From Panonychus citri (taxonomy: Eukaryota > Arthropoda > Arachnida > Trombidiformes > Tetranychidae), in NCBI RefSeq assembly GCF_014898815.1, contig NW_026515507.1, positions 62,001 to 126,000 of the forward strand: a DNA stretch of 64,000 nucleotides. The letters are read 5' to 3'. The notes under the pieces are model-generated. The model did no database searches and was not told where the DNA came from. It saw only the letters and a list, made by a program, of their open reading frames with translations. Shown here in pieces: positions 1 to 10,823 of the stretch (within the stretch, counting starts at the first letter, position 1; every line of letters begins with the position of its first letter). The translations under genes and the position numbers were made by a program.

Positions 1-626
1 ATATAATACTAATAATATACAATAGTAATTAACTAACTAGAAACAGCAATTAATGAGTGCTCATGATAACAAGTATTAATTATAAGATGATGATCATGAT
101 GATGATGAAAATCACACAAACAGATGATTAATATAATAGGAAAGTTTCCAAAAATTTCAAATGTTATTATTTGATTTCTGGAATTGGATCAGTTGAAAAA
201 ATTCAGTTCCATGGGAAATCATCATGTCAACGATATAATGATAATATTCATAACCTTGGAATTTCAATCTCTCGAAAAGGTTCAAGGTATTAAATTGTTA
301 ATTGTGATCACAATTAACTATTTAATTGTAAAGATTACAATATACACAAAATGAGAAGCTAACAGTGTATTTGTATATGAAAATTAAAGTTAATTGCTAC
401 TATCAATTAATGTTAATTATCTTTAAATTACAATTAAGATATTTTCTTGATCAGTTGATTAAGATGATCTTGAGTGTTAGTCGATGGATTGAAAGAGAGA
501 GCAGATTATAAAGTGAAAAATTCAACATTCACAGAGAAACATAAAGTTATTGATAGAATAGTTAATTGTTGATTTGATTGTCTTGGTTTGCCTTTTTGTT
601 TCGTTCACAATTAACTTAATTCATTA
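1..626. other. Non-coding flank, 5' region of the transporter gene
   Basis: AT-rich sequence rich in CAATTA/TTAATTG words, with no reading frame I would defend. The last part (about 480-626) must hold the promoter and 5' leader of the transporter that starts at 627. I see no clear TATA box or initiator. Confidence 0.5.
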
Positions 627-1718
627 ATGGATAATCTATCGGTCAATGAGGGTAAAAGAAAATCCCTCATGGAAAAGGTCAATCAAATTCCAGGTATCGG
701 TTTAGTTATGGCCATGGGATCGGGTATTTCTCTGGCCACTGGAGGTTTAACCGTTAAACTGGTTGATTCACTTTCGGGAATTGAGATTGCCGTTGCTCGG
801 TGAGTTAAATTGTTATGATATTGTCGAGTGATTAACGTGATAAATGTGATCTTTATCTTTAGTTCTTTGGTAACTTGTGTATTGGTTTTCATTTTCATTC
901 TGTTCCAACGGGAATCGTTCATGCCACCATCGGGTGAACGTTTCCCTCTCTTAATGAGATCAGTGACTGGATGTATTGCATTGATTTTCTCATTCTCAGC
1001 AATTAAGTTAATTCCTCTCGGTGATTCACAATCAATCGTCTTTTCATCACCAGTGTTTGTCTCGATACTTGGATGTTTAATTCTTAAAGAACCTTGTGGA
1101 ATAGTCCAAATTTTTTCCGTTTTCATGGCGATCGGAGGCATTTTTCTCATCTCAAGGCCAAGTTTCATATTCCCCTCGAACGATGTTACATTAGTCTCTA
1201 CATCTTCGAATCGTACCCTTGGCCTAACGTTTGCCCTTTGCTCGTGTCTCGGTGCTTCATTCACATTCATATGTATGCGTCGATTACCCAAAACTCCAGC
1301 ATCGGTTGTAGTCTTTTGGTATTCAACATTTTGTGTAGTCGCTGGTACAATTGTCTCATTTACCAATGGTACATTCACCTTACCGGAAACACTACATGAT
1401 TATGGTTTACTTTTACTCTGTGGATTGACCGGTCTATTTGGTCAAGGGATATTAACACTCGCTCTTAAGATTGAAAATGCTGGACCAGTTTCCTTGGCTC
1501 GATCAATTGAAATCGTCATGGCCTTTATTTATCAAGTAACGATTCTGGGTGAAAGTGTATCAATATATTCAGGCATTGGTGCCATTGTCCTAGGAATCGG
1601 TGTAATTACCGTTGGTCTTCATAAATGGTACCTAAGTGACCCTCAACAATTTAATAGTATTTTCTGTTGTAAAAAAAAGTCCAACACAACAGTAAACACT
1701 TTCTCCAATCAAACATAA
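627..1718 (+). CDS. SLC35G-like drug/metabolite transporter (EamA family), two exons
   Basis: Exons are 627-799 and 863-1718, joined across a 63 nt GTGAGT...TTTAG intron that splits an Arg codon (phase 2). The product is 342 aa. The start at 627 opens a frame that runs into exon 2 without interruption. The protein is strongly hydrophobic, with about ten predicted membrane segments in two similar halves, the layout of the EamA/DMT superfamily. The motif near the C-terminus, RSIEIVMAFIYQ followed by GE, matches the SLC35G branch (SLC35G1/TMEM20-like, 'partner of STIM1'). The Lys/Ser/Thr-rich tail looks cytosolic. Members sit in plasma-membrane or secretory membranes; the substrate cannot be read from sequence. 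An antisense frame over 683-1378 is a shadow. A poly(A) signal candidate lies at 1789-1794. Confidence 0.87.
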
Positions 1719-1788
1719 TCATTTAATCATGGAAATAAATTTGATTAAATTAATCCATTTTTTTCCTATCATCAATGTCATCACAATT

Positions 1789-1794
1789 AATAAA
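1789..1794 (+). promoter_or_regulatory. AATAAA poly(A) signal candidate of the transporter gene
   Basis: AATAAA lies 71 nt after the stop codon at 1716-1718. This is a sensible place for 3' end formation, but in AT-rich DNA the hexamer also occurs by chance. Confidence 0.4.
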
Positions 1795-2279
1795 AATCTC
1801 TCTTTCCAAAGACAAATTTTGTAACTCTTAACATTTTCCCTAAATCTCATCAAATGATTAACTAAATTGTTACACAATTAATTAATTAGCATCAGTTGCG
1901 TGTAACTTATGATGAAAAAGGTAAATTGATTAACATTATAATTTCCAATAGAAACAATTAACTAATCCTGTGATGGTGATTTAAAGATTATGTTGTATTA
2001 CATTACAAGCCTTTTGTATGTAGCAATTTGTTATTTGTTAATTGTGATTAAGTTAATTGTCACTCTAATCAATGGTATAAGGATAAGTGAGAGGGAATCA
2101 CGGGTGACAAAGATAAACAATGGAAAGTTATTAACGATAACAAGATGACTTGGGATGAAGATGATAAGATGGATTTAATTGTTTTCTTTTTTTTTTGGTT
2201 AATCATAATCTTTGCAAATTACTGATCAAGGTTTTCCTTTTTCTCGTTGATTTTCTGAAATTAGTTAATTGTTACTCAC
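1795..2279. other. Intergenic/intronic sequence between convergent units
   Basis: No coding signal. It lies downstream of the transporter and, on the minus strand, just inside the first intron of the gene whose first coding exon is 2280-2930. Confidence 0.4.
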
Positions 2280-2930
2280 TTGATAATCGTTCATCATCCT
2301 GAAATCCAACGTTAACATAAGCTCTTTTCGATAGACTATCAATGGGCATTGAATAGGAATTAATTGATGAGGGTGAGGTTGAAGGTGATGGTCATCATCG
2401 TAAAGTCCATTTTGTCGGAAAGTTGAAGGCTGAGAGAAATGTCGATGACCAAATTGTGAGGCATTGTGATAATTTTCAATTGGATGAGCATATTGAGAAA
2501 CTGATGAGGACAATGTTGATGATGAATTTGATAGATGATTATTATTACTATTTGAATGATGGTGATGGTGATGATGAGCATGATGATGGGGAGGAAGAGA
2601 ATTGTGAGAATGGTGAAATGATACATTTCCAGGTAATGATGATGATGATGCACCATCAACGTAACATGGTTTATCAAGAGCTCCATAACTTTTAACATAG
2701 GTAACATCACCACCACCACCACCACCGCCACTACCACCACACCCAACACCACCTTCACCGTCAATACTTGATGGTGTTGATGGATGTGAGATGAAATTAC
2801 TGTTATCAAGATCCATGTTGAATTTGATTGATTCAGAATCGGTGAAATCATCATTGTTTATATCAATATGAGGATTGATGGTGGTCACTTTTTTACTACC
2901 TGAGCTTCCCGAGTTACTTGAACGTTTCAT
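2280..2930 (-). CDS. First coding exon of an unrecognised gene, His/Gly/Ser/Asn-rich N-terminus
   Basis: The minus-strand ATG at 2930 opens a frame of 217 codons ending at a consensus donor (CAA|GTGAGT, donor at 2279-2274, phase 0). Without splicing the frame would stop four codons later, so I read this as a 5' coding exon. The residues are low-complexity: a Ser/Lys start, an acidic Asp/Asn stretch, eight consecutive Gly near residue 70, a run of seven His interrupted only by one Ala from the preceding His pair near residues 115-125, then Ser/Asn tracts. The last 25 residues (PLIVYRKELMLTLDF and on) look more like folded protein. I do not recognise the family. Such His/Gly-rich N-termini are common in arthropod channels, transporters and regulators. 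Downstream exons must lie at lower coordinates, perhaps outside the window with the SLC35G gene nested in an intron. CT microsatellite at 3080-3099 lies upstream. Confidence 0.55.
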
Positions 2931-5900
2931 ATTGACGATAATTCAATTTGAATTTGAAAGTTTTACAATTTATAATATAATAAAATGTCAATCACTTGTT
3001 GTTGCAATTTGATAACAACAATAACACAAAAGTATTATAAGTGTTTCGTTGATTGTTAATTGCTAATTTAAGTTTATTTCTCTCTCTCTCTCTCTCTCAC
3101 TTGCTTTATTACTATTACTAGATTTGACTATCAATTTATATATCAACTTGATTGTTTCGAGAGACTAAGGAGAGTAAATTGTGAGTGAGAAAGGGAGGCA
3201 GGGAGAAATAGAGAGAGACTGTGATGAAGAGTGGGAGTGGGAGGAGGAAGAATAAAGGAAACTTGAGTTTTTTTTTCTTCTTCTTCTTGATTTACAGTTA
3301 GTTAATTGTAGAGAATGGGAAGGTTAAGTGTATTCGAATGTGAATCAACTTGAATTACATATTTAGATTTACTAGGTTGTCATTTAAATAGCTAATGTGT
3401 CGATTATCATGGAAACAATTGTTCATCATTCTGGGAATCGATGATTATATCGATAGAAAAGATTATTTTTCGCTTGATTCAATGCATTCGTATTTGATTG
3501 TCTTATTATCAGATCATCAGATCATCTACTAGATTAGATTAACTTTTCGGTGTCAATTGTTTGGTTAAACTAATGAACTAAGGACCAAAGTGTTAATGGT
3601 AAAGGGAGAATCAATTTTTACCGTTAGATTGAAAGAGGAGATAATCTTAATAGGAGGACATGGAGATGAAGCTTTTTGTCAATGGAAATTGAAAATTGAT
3701 GAAAAAATGAATGAAAAAGTTACAATTTCATTTGTCTTTTCGTTGATTGTAACAGTTAATTAGTACCTTTTGATGGTTTACATGGACATCAATTGATAGG
3801 TGATGGTTTATATGTGACAATTAAGAGCACGATCACTTAATTAGGTTTTGAGGCTTTGGTGTAATTCCTTTAATGGTAATGAAATAAATGATGAATGATC
3901 TTGTAAATTGAATCCTTCCAATTAATAGAATCATCAACAAGATTAAGAGATGAAAATTATTATTAATTTTCCATCAATTAGTTAATTTATATTGTCATTT
4001 AATTGCTCCGAGACACCGGGTTTCATTAATCAAATTGATTTGATTGATAAACAACAACAAAAAAGTTAATCGTTTTCCTAACAACCCCCCTTTTAGATTT
4101 AATTGTGATGATTAAAATGATGATGAGGGATTAAACGATTTAATCTCATAAATAATCAACAATTGTTTAATTGTTTGCAACCCAATTAATTTGATTAAAG
4201 CTCAATCAGTTAATCGATACGCAATTAAATCAATAATCATCAGGTTTTCATCTATTAATTCAAAGTTACACTTGAAATCATTGAAAAAGTTAACAACACA
4301 ATAGCAAAAAGGTTAACCTAAGGTTAACAATTAACGGTAGCAATTAACAACTCGGATGACACTTTATTATATTAATAAAAACAATAACCAAATTAAAATT
4401 AATCAAATAAAACAGGTGATTAGATTGTGATATTAATTTAGTTCAACAATTAGTTAACATGGTTGATGGAAACATTTTCCCATTGATAGAAATGATTTTT
4501 TGTTTCTTGTTAAATCAAATTGTTGTTGATCACGATCATCATGGTGGTTAATTGATTATAATCAATTAAATGTTAATCAACTATTGAGACTCGTCACAAT
4601 TAGATTAATCTAATTTGTTTACTTGTGTAATCTCACTGATTAATTAAAACACAACAACAATTAACAGACGTAGTTGATTAAAATGATTCATCTGAAAGTT
4701 TTTCCCTCGCTTTCAATTGAGCTAATCAGATATTAACGATGTATCCATTTGATTTTGTTTCAATCACAATTAGTTGATTAATTAACTAGATATCAATTAA
4801 TAATGATAATATATGTAACTATGAGGTAAACTTGAAACAATTAAATCTTGTTGATTATGTTATATGATTACAATCAATTTGTTTAAGGGTTAACATGGTA
4901 AATCAAGTAGATGGTTAAAGTTGATTGTCTTTTGGATTATTGTATTCATGGTATTGTTGTTGTTTAGGATAAAATTAATTAATCACTTAGAGAAAAAGGT
5001 AAATGATGATTAGTTGATTGTTTACGTTAAGAAATCATTGAGATGACAATTAAACGGAGTTTGATTTGTTAAGAGGCAAATTGATGATGATCATTTTCAC
5101 AATTTAATTGATTTGAATTTTGCTGTTTCTTTGTATTGATAATTTCAAGCTCATTTAAAAGGGAACACAGTTAATTAACTAATTATATCAAATAGATAAT
5201 CAATAGATATTGAAAATTGTTGTTAATCAAAAAGTAGTAAAAAGATGAGCTATTGGGTTGGGCTGATTACTTAAATTGTTGATTAACAGTAAACGAATCA
5301 AATCTTACTATTAACATGATAAGAATCAAATGATCATTAAGTTGGCAAACTTGTAGCAATTAGTGGTTCTAATTGTAGAGACTTAATTGTTTCCATATTG
5401 TCAGCAGAAAACAAAATCCAGAACAAGATTAAACAGTTCGAGAGTTTTTTTAATCACATTCTAGATCATTAATCACTTGGAAATCACATTAGAGACAATT
5501 AACTAACGTGTTGACCATTAACTTACTCAACAAATTAATCGACGATTAGAAATAGTAAATTGATTGTTTATTGATTGTTTTTCATTTTCTCTGTAAAAAA
5601 ATTAAATTGATCAACCAGAAAACCAGAAATCGAAACATAAACAAACCAGAATTGGTGATGCAATGATTCCCATGGTTCCTAATATTAGATTGACCTTCAT
5701 TTTAAACTTGGATCGAAATCAAAAATTAAATCAACTAATCACAAGATTAAGGGTGACAATTAACCATGAGAGATGATTTTCTAATAATAATCTTAATCCC
5801 TTAATCCTTGTTTTCTGTCTCATGATCAAAGTCTATTGATTCATAAGTATTAATGATAATCATGTTCACAGTTGAAACGATTAACTTTTGTCACTGATTG

Positions 5901-6227
5901 TTAATTGTTATTACATCGTAATTATATTTGGTTGATTGTATAAGTTGTAATAATAACCTTGGATTGATTATTGTCTATGTCTAATGTTCTCAACGAGGAC
6001 AATTAGTTGATTGTTGGAGGTAAATCGTTTCTTTAACTGTCTTTTTTTTAATAACAAACAAATACTTTTAAACTATACAACGGATTTGATAATTTTGTCA
6101 TAATATAATAAATATAATAATTATTAAAATTATAATATTTCATCTATGTGTGGATGTGAATTAAATGTCAATTAAAATTACCAATGTATAAATTGTAGTA
6201 ACAAAATAATCTAATCAGAGTAATTAA
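2931..6227. other. Long non-coding stretch, 5' flank of the His-rich gene and 3' flank of SRP54 copy A
   Basis: No convincing coding exon on either strand in 3.3 kb. Positions 2931-3300 probably hold the leader and promoter of the minus-strand gene: they contain a CT tract at 3080-3099 and purine-rich sequence at 3180-3260. The rest is AT-rich with very many GTTAATTG/CAATTAAC words and no tandem repeat. The arm homology with SRP54 copy B stops at the stop codon near 6228. Confidence 0.5.
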
Positions 6228-7820
6228 TCATTTATGATGAGCAGCTGATGCAGCTCCTTGTAATTGTCTCATCATATTTTGTAGGCCACTGAATCCACCC
6301 ATTTGTTGTAATATCCTTGGGTCCATTGATTTAGCTAATTGTTGATTTAATTTAGCCATTTGCATTGGATTAACGTTCTTAGAGATGTCACCTCCTTTGA
6401 AGAAACCTTTGATTCCTCCCATTTTCTTGACCACAGCGGCAAATTTAGTAAATTGTGTCAGGAGTTCATGAACTTCCCTGGACGTGACTCCGGCTCCTCT
6501 CGCTACTCTGATCACGCGGGTCGGCTGCTTTTGGAAAGTTTTAGCACCATCTCGATTATCGAGTTCACTATCACTCATTGAATCCATGATTGTCATTAAT
6601 CGTTTTAATTTTGCCATAGAATCTGCTTCAGATGCTCCACGAGCCAATTCCTGTCCGAATCCGGGAATCATTTGTAATATCTGATTAAATGGACCCATTT
6701 TCATTATATTAGTAAATTGTTCATACATATCACGTAAAGTAAACTCTCCATGTTTAAGTTTCTCAATTAATTCCTCATTATCATCCAATTTTAGTTCGTT
6801 TACTTTATCAATAAGACCTTCAATATCTCCCATTCCTAACAATTTAGAAACGAAAGGTTTCACTTTGAAAGGCTCGAAATCATCCATATGTTCACCAGTA
6901 CCGATAAAAGTAATCGGCGAATGAGTAACCGCAACTGCACTAAGAGCACCACCTCCTTTAGCATGACCATCTAATTTGGTCACTATTACAGCTCCAATAT
7001 CCACTTTACTTTTGAATGCTCGAGCTTGTGCTTCACATGCATGACCAATGGAAGCGTCCATCACGAAAATTACTTGATTCGGATTAATGGCATTGCTAAT
7101 TGATAACATCTCTTCAAATAAGGCACTTTCTTGTTTATGTCTTCCACTTGTATCCACAATTATTATCTCAAAACCTTCTTTCATGAATTTATCAACCCCT
7201 TCCGCCGCTACTACCACTGGATCCGCTTCCGTGTATGAACCATAAAATGGTATTCGGGCTTTAGTTGCATTCTGTTTAAGTTGATCAAATGCTCCAGCAC
7301 GAAAAGTATCAGCACAAACCAGACAACATTTCCATCCTTTTCTCAGATAATAATAAGCCATTTTTGTACATGTTGTTGTTTTACCAGCACCTTAATAGTT
7401 GTAAATAATTAGTAATTAGTAATTAGTAAATAGTATTATCAATACATTTTCAATACAACAATTGAATCAATCAATACACTAAATTGTTACCTTGAAGACC
7501 TACAAACATGATTATGTTTGGCTTTCCTTTTGTTGGTTGCCAAGCTTTTACTCCAGGATCAACTAATTTGACTAATTCTTGGAAAACGGCCATTTGGATC
7601 ATCCGTCTTTTATTAAGACCTGCGGCCATTTCATCGAAATCAATAACTTGACGGACATTTTCTCGCAATTGTTTCACCAATCGTATATTAACATCACCTT
7701 CCAGAAGAGCTTTACAAATCTCTTTCAATAAACTCTCAAAACATCTTGGTCAATAATCGTCGCATTTCCAAGTGAACGTAAAGCATTTGTTATCTTACGT
7801 CCTAAATCTGCTAAAACCAT
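6228..7820 (-). CDS. SRP54: Signal recognition particle 54 kDa subunit (SRP54), copy A
   Basis: GTPase subunit of the cytosolic signal recognition particle; it binds signal sequences and docks with the SRP receptor. Exon 1 is 7820-7491 and exon 2 is 7390-6228, with a 100 nt GTAACA...TTAAG intron splitting a Gly codon. The reading frame gives 497 aa, close to the usual ~504. The N domain is residues 1-105. The G domain has the P-loop GLQGAGKTTT (108-117), DTSGRH (190-195) and TKLDG (248-252). The Met-rich M domain runs from about 320 to the end. Exon 1 lacks one base near 7737 compared with copy B (GTTTTGAGAG versus GTTTTGGAGAG), which breaks the frame before the first internal Met. Because copy B is intact there, and myosin shows similar deletions, a consensus error is as likely as a real mutation. 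The last ~300 nt differ from copy B by substitutions. Copy A is the better candidate for the functional gene, since its exon 2 is one open frame. Confidence 0.93.
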
Positions 7821-8170
7821 TTTTATTAATTAACAAAAAGAAAACAATTAATTAAAAAGAAAACAATGAGACAAAATTAAAAAGCAAACATGAATTGATG
7901 ACATAATCAAATTGTAGATGTAAACAAAAATTCATCACAACAGTGACATCTCTTGGTAACGAAAATAAATACGATTTTCTTTTTAATTTACATTGAAATT
8001 AACTAAATTCTAACTGGAAAAAGTCACAATTTTAATTTCTCGGCAATTAGAAATTTAATGTTGAAGCTAATCATTTATTAATTGATGTTCCTAATGAATT
8101 CAACTTACTTGGAACAATTAAAATTAATTGAATTTATTTTCGAGCAAATGAACTGAGCGCCATCTCTTGG
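7821..8170. promoter_or_regulatory. SRP54 side of the original SRP54/COX4 bidirectional promoter, arm A
   Basis: This 5' flank resembles the matching flank in arm B only in patches. The first ~30 nt next to the ATG are identical; then there are short shared words such as GTAAACAA...GACATCT and CGGAACAATT/TGGAACAATT. It ends at a GAGCGCCATCTCTTGG block, whose arm B counterpart is CAGCGTCACCTGTTGG near 21515-21530. Beyond this block the arm A sequence is retrotransposon, so the insertion lies at about 8170-8180. Confidence 0.55.
8157..8167 (-). promoter_or_regulatory. AGAGATGGCGC motif, CTCF-like core, near SRP54/COX4
   Basis: GCGCCATCTCT on the plus strand. The AGATGGCGC core resembles the arthropod CTCF-type recognition core. 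The same 11-mer occurs twice, in opposite orientations, at 47904-47914 and 47952-47962, in another promoter-like spot. The binding protein is inferred, not shown. Confidence 0.4.
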
Positions 8171-8349
8171 TTCTTTTTGTCGACTTTTGGAAAACATTCA
8201 ATTTTCTGTTTTGTATTTTGGTTAGTTGGTTCTCAACTTAAGTGTTTCTGAAGTGTTCTTTTCTGAATTGTTCCTATTCATTTCTAATTATTCAACCAAT
8301 TGTGTCATCTAGTTTAATTAATCATTGGAAGGCTGAGAATTGAACGAGG

Positions 8350-9138
8350 ATGGTTATGAAAAGAATTACTATACCAAATGTTAAAACCATTACAATGCAA
8401 GTTGAAGCTCCGGTAATAACTCAGAGTAAGGCAGTGATTGTGAGAATACCAAAGAAGGGTGGTGGCTATCTCGATGGTTATAGGACAAAAGCCATTGTAA
8501 GGAAAAAGCTCAATAACAGTGAAATTGAAAAGTTGCTTTATGGTTTCAACTGTATAAAACTAATCACCAAAGACCCTGGAGTACTGGCGAATAAGCTTAT
8601 AGCCCAAAGCGAATGGCAGGTTAATGTTCCTAATCCCCCGAGACCAATGATAAAAATTCATTTACCCAAAGGCTTAAACATAAGCCCTCTAATGGACAAT
8701 ATAAAAGAGGAAAATAATTTTTCCATTGTGCCTAAGCTAATTATGGTCAATTACGGAAATGAAATGGATTCAGCTATAATACAATTTTCGGACGAATGCA
8801 GAAAAGCTCTAACAACAACTATAAGAATAAAAGGTTCTGAAGCTCTTTTCTCAGACTTTTTTCCATTAACAAAATGCGATATATGCTTCTCCTACAGCCA
8901 TTCAAGTAAATATTGTCAAGGAACCATAAAATGTGCCAAGTGTAGTCGTAATCATCATTACTTATACTGCGATGTGGGTAAACAGGCAAGTAAATGGAGA
9001 TGTCCATCTTGTTCGACCATTGGACACTCGGGTTATTATTATAATTGCCCTGATTACCAAAAACAATTGAAAAGACAATTAGAGAAAATGTCTCTGATCT
9101 ATGACAATATTATCATTGAAAGAAAACAATGTGAATAA
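8350..9138 (+). CDS. Retrotransposon ORF1: gag-like RNA-binding protein with zinc knuckles
   Basis: 262 aa. The central part (about residues 100-170, RPMIKIHLPKGL followed by an alternating strand/helix pattern) looks like the RRM-type domain of non-LTR ORF1 proteins. It is followed by three Cys/His modules: CDICFSYSHSSKYC at about 176-189 (CX2CX4HX4C), CAKCSRNHHYLYC at about 195-207, and a CPSC...H...C unit at about 218-234. This order, RRM then CCHC knuckles then a short basic tail, is typical of I/Jockey-type gag proteins that coat the element RNA. The N-terminus is basic. The start at 8350 is the first ATG of the frame; a second in-frame ATG lies two codons later. A TATA-like word (9143-9150) follows the stop at once. 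Confidence 0.8.
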   Translation: MVMKRITIPNVKTITMQVEAPVITQSKAVIVRIPKKGGGYLDGYRTKAIVRKKLNNSEIEKLLYGFNCIKLITKDPGVLANKLIAQSEWQVNVPNPPRPMIKIHLPKGLNISPLMDNIKEENNFSIVPKLIMVNYGNEMDSAIIQFSDECRKALTTTIRIKGSEALFSDFFPLTKCDICFSYSHSSKYCQGTIKCAKCSRNHHYLYCDVGKQASKWRCPSCSTIGHSGYYYNCPDYQKQLKRQLEKMSLIYDNIIIERKQCE

Positions 9139-9142
9139 AGAG

Positions 9143-9150
9143 TATAAATA
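9143..9150 (+). promoter_or_regulatory. TATA-like word TATAAATA in the ORF1-ORF2 spacer
   Basis: TATAAATA starts 5 nt after the ORF1 stop codon and 166 nt before the ORF2 ATG. A similar TATAAAAAG lies before ORF5. Either could serve an internal promoter, but in 65-70% AT sequence such words are common, so this is only suggestive. Confidence 0.2.
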
Positions 9151-9315
9151 CGAGAACTAACTTAAATGACCTCATTATTTACGAACTAACTTTCTCTCGA
9201 ACTACCTTCTTTTTCTCTTTTCTGCTTCCCATTCATCATCTCCTAAATTTCTTGTTTTATCTCTATTTTATCACATCACGTTGTGCAAAATCTCTATCGG
9301 TTCTCTCGTTTGATT

Positions 9316-10530
9316 ATGGCTCCAAGTAAAAGATCAAGGAAAACTCTGGACACTGAAACCCTGGTTGAAGAAAGTGAACTTTGTACGAGAATTGAACCAA
9401 TTGACGCTGAATCGATATTATCATATCTGGAAGATTTAATTCGTAACTGTGATGCGGACAAAAGAACCGAGATTATCAAAAATCAAGTTCTAGCTGAAGA
9501 CATTGATGAGATGCTATCGGTATTAGTAAAGGAAGCCAATCATCCACGACAAAAAGAGATAGAGATGTTTATTAGTCTGCTCACAACGCCAATAACAAGG
9601 AAAATCAGCCTGAAAATTACAAATAAAAACAATGAAGTAGATCAAGAGGGTAAATCCTTGAGAGATGTGAACATCAGGTACAATAATGAATGGACGAGAC
9701 CATCATGGTGGTTAAGTGCTGAAGAAATTGAACTACTCCCGATAATAATCGTGAAAACAAGGAAGAATGACAATCAAGAAGTTGGTCTAATTGCCAAAAC
9801 CAGATTAAGGAGATTGTTGGAAGAAATGCCTAAACCTCCAGAGGTTAACACCATTGAAACAGCGCGAAGCTGCTGCAAAGTGATTGTTCCCAATATCGGT
9901 GCGAGAGATCAATTCATTATAACGATGAATAACTATCTAGAAAATAGTAAAGAAAAAGACGAATTCTCATTTGAGGTTCCAACTTTGACGGACCCGATGA
10001 TATCATTTGATGTGGAAAAAAGTGGTAACGACTGTGAAGAGGATTGGAAAAAATGGCTGGAGAAACTAAAAAAATGGAATTCATGGTCCAGCGAAGATGA
10101 TATTAGGCTGATACATGTCGAACAAAGGATTAAAGAATTTCGTCTGATTATTCAAATACCCTCAAAGATTCGCTCAACATTGGAAATGACGAAGTATCGT
10201 GGAATGATAAATCTAGGCTGGAGAAAAGTGATTTTCTTTGATCATTTGGATCTATCATTATGCTTCCAATGCTCTCGGTGGGGGCACAAGACTAATAAAT
10301 GTAGCTCACTGATAACTTGCTCCTTCTGTTGTAAACATCACAACTCGATTGATTGCCCACACAAATATGACCCCCTGTATCATCGCTGTCAACCCTGTGG
10401 AGGTAAATTAGGTCATACAGTTTGGGACAAGAAATGCCCTGAACTTCTTCGGCAACTGAAAATGTCATTACTACGAATTAATCACTCATATTCATGGGTT
10501 CTGATGCGACATATTTACAATAAAAATTAA
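9316..10530 (+). CDS. Retrotransposon ORF2: second gag-like protein with zinc knuckles
   Basis: 404 aa from the ATG at 9316 (MAPSKRSRKTLDTE); an in-frame ATG at 9283 would add 11 residues, but 9316 starts the basic gag-like N-terminus. Residues 30-110 are acidic and helical. About 190-300 contain a possible RRM-like region. A Cys/His cluster follows: CFQCSRWGHKTNKC at about 316-329 (CX2CX4HX4C), CSFCCKHHNSIDC starting at 335, and CQPCGGKLGHTVWDKKC starting at 358. The architecture repeats that of ORF1 (RRM-like, knuckles, basic tail with RQL), so the two are probably diverged paralogues within one element. Two gag-like genes in one non-LTR element is unusual. Confidence 0.8.
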   Translation: MAPSKRSRKTLDTETLVEESELCTRIEPIDAESILSYLEDLIRNCDADKRTEIIKNQVLAEDIDEMLSVLVKEANHPRQKEIEMFISLLTTPITRKISLKITNKNNEVDQEGKSLRDVNIRYNNEWTRPSWWLSAEEIELLPIIIVKTRKNDNQEVGLIAKTRLRRLLEEMPKPPEVNTIETARSCCKVIVPNIGARDQFIITMNNYLENSKEKDEFSFEVPTLTDPMISFDVEKSGNDCEEDWKKWLEKLKKWNSWSSEDDIRLIHVEQRIKEFRLIIQIPSKIRSTLEMTKYRGMINLGWRKVIFFDHLDLSLCFQCSRWGHKTNKCSSLITCSFCCKHHNSIDCPHKYDPLYHRCQPCGGKLGHTVWDKKCPELLRQLKMSLLRINHSYSWVLMRHIYNKN

Positions 10531-10588
10531 AAGTCGAATATTTAAAACTTTGAATTTCTATCTAATTGCCGCCTCTCTCTATTACTCC

Positions 10589-10604
10589 CACCCTCTGTAG
10601 GGTG
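10589..10604 (+). other. Perfect hairpin in the ORF2-ORF3 spacer
   Basis: CACCCT-CTGT-AGGGTG: a 6 bp perfect stem with a 4 nt loop, 58 nt after the ORF2 stop codon, in a locally GC-richer patch of an AT-rich spacer (10531-10823). It could be an RNA structure that affects translation or processing of the multi-ORF transcript. That is inference. Confidence 0.45.
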
Positions 10605-10823
10605 AGCCACTTACAATTCAAGATAAAAATAAACATCTTTTTAAATAATCTATTTACGTGTTATAAAATTTCTTGTGAATGATTAACAAAATTTACTGAT
10701 TCAATTGTGTTTTATTTGAGCTGTGTAATAATTAAAGTGAGTCTATTTTACCGATTTGAAGAACGATAAAAATCAAGAAGAAGAGAAAAAACGGTCTGAT
10801 AAATTATATTACCTAAAAGTATC

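Noticed and set aside
683..1378. 231-codon open frame antisense to the transporter gene
   Set aside because: It lies opposite a well-supported exon, crosses its intron and has no domain; it is a shadow frame.
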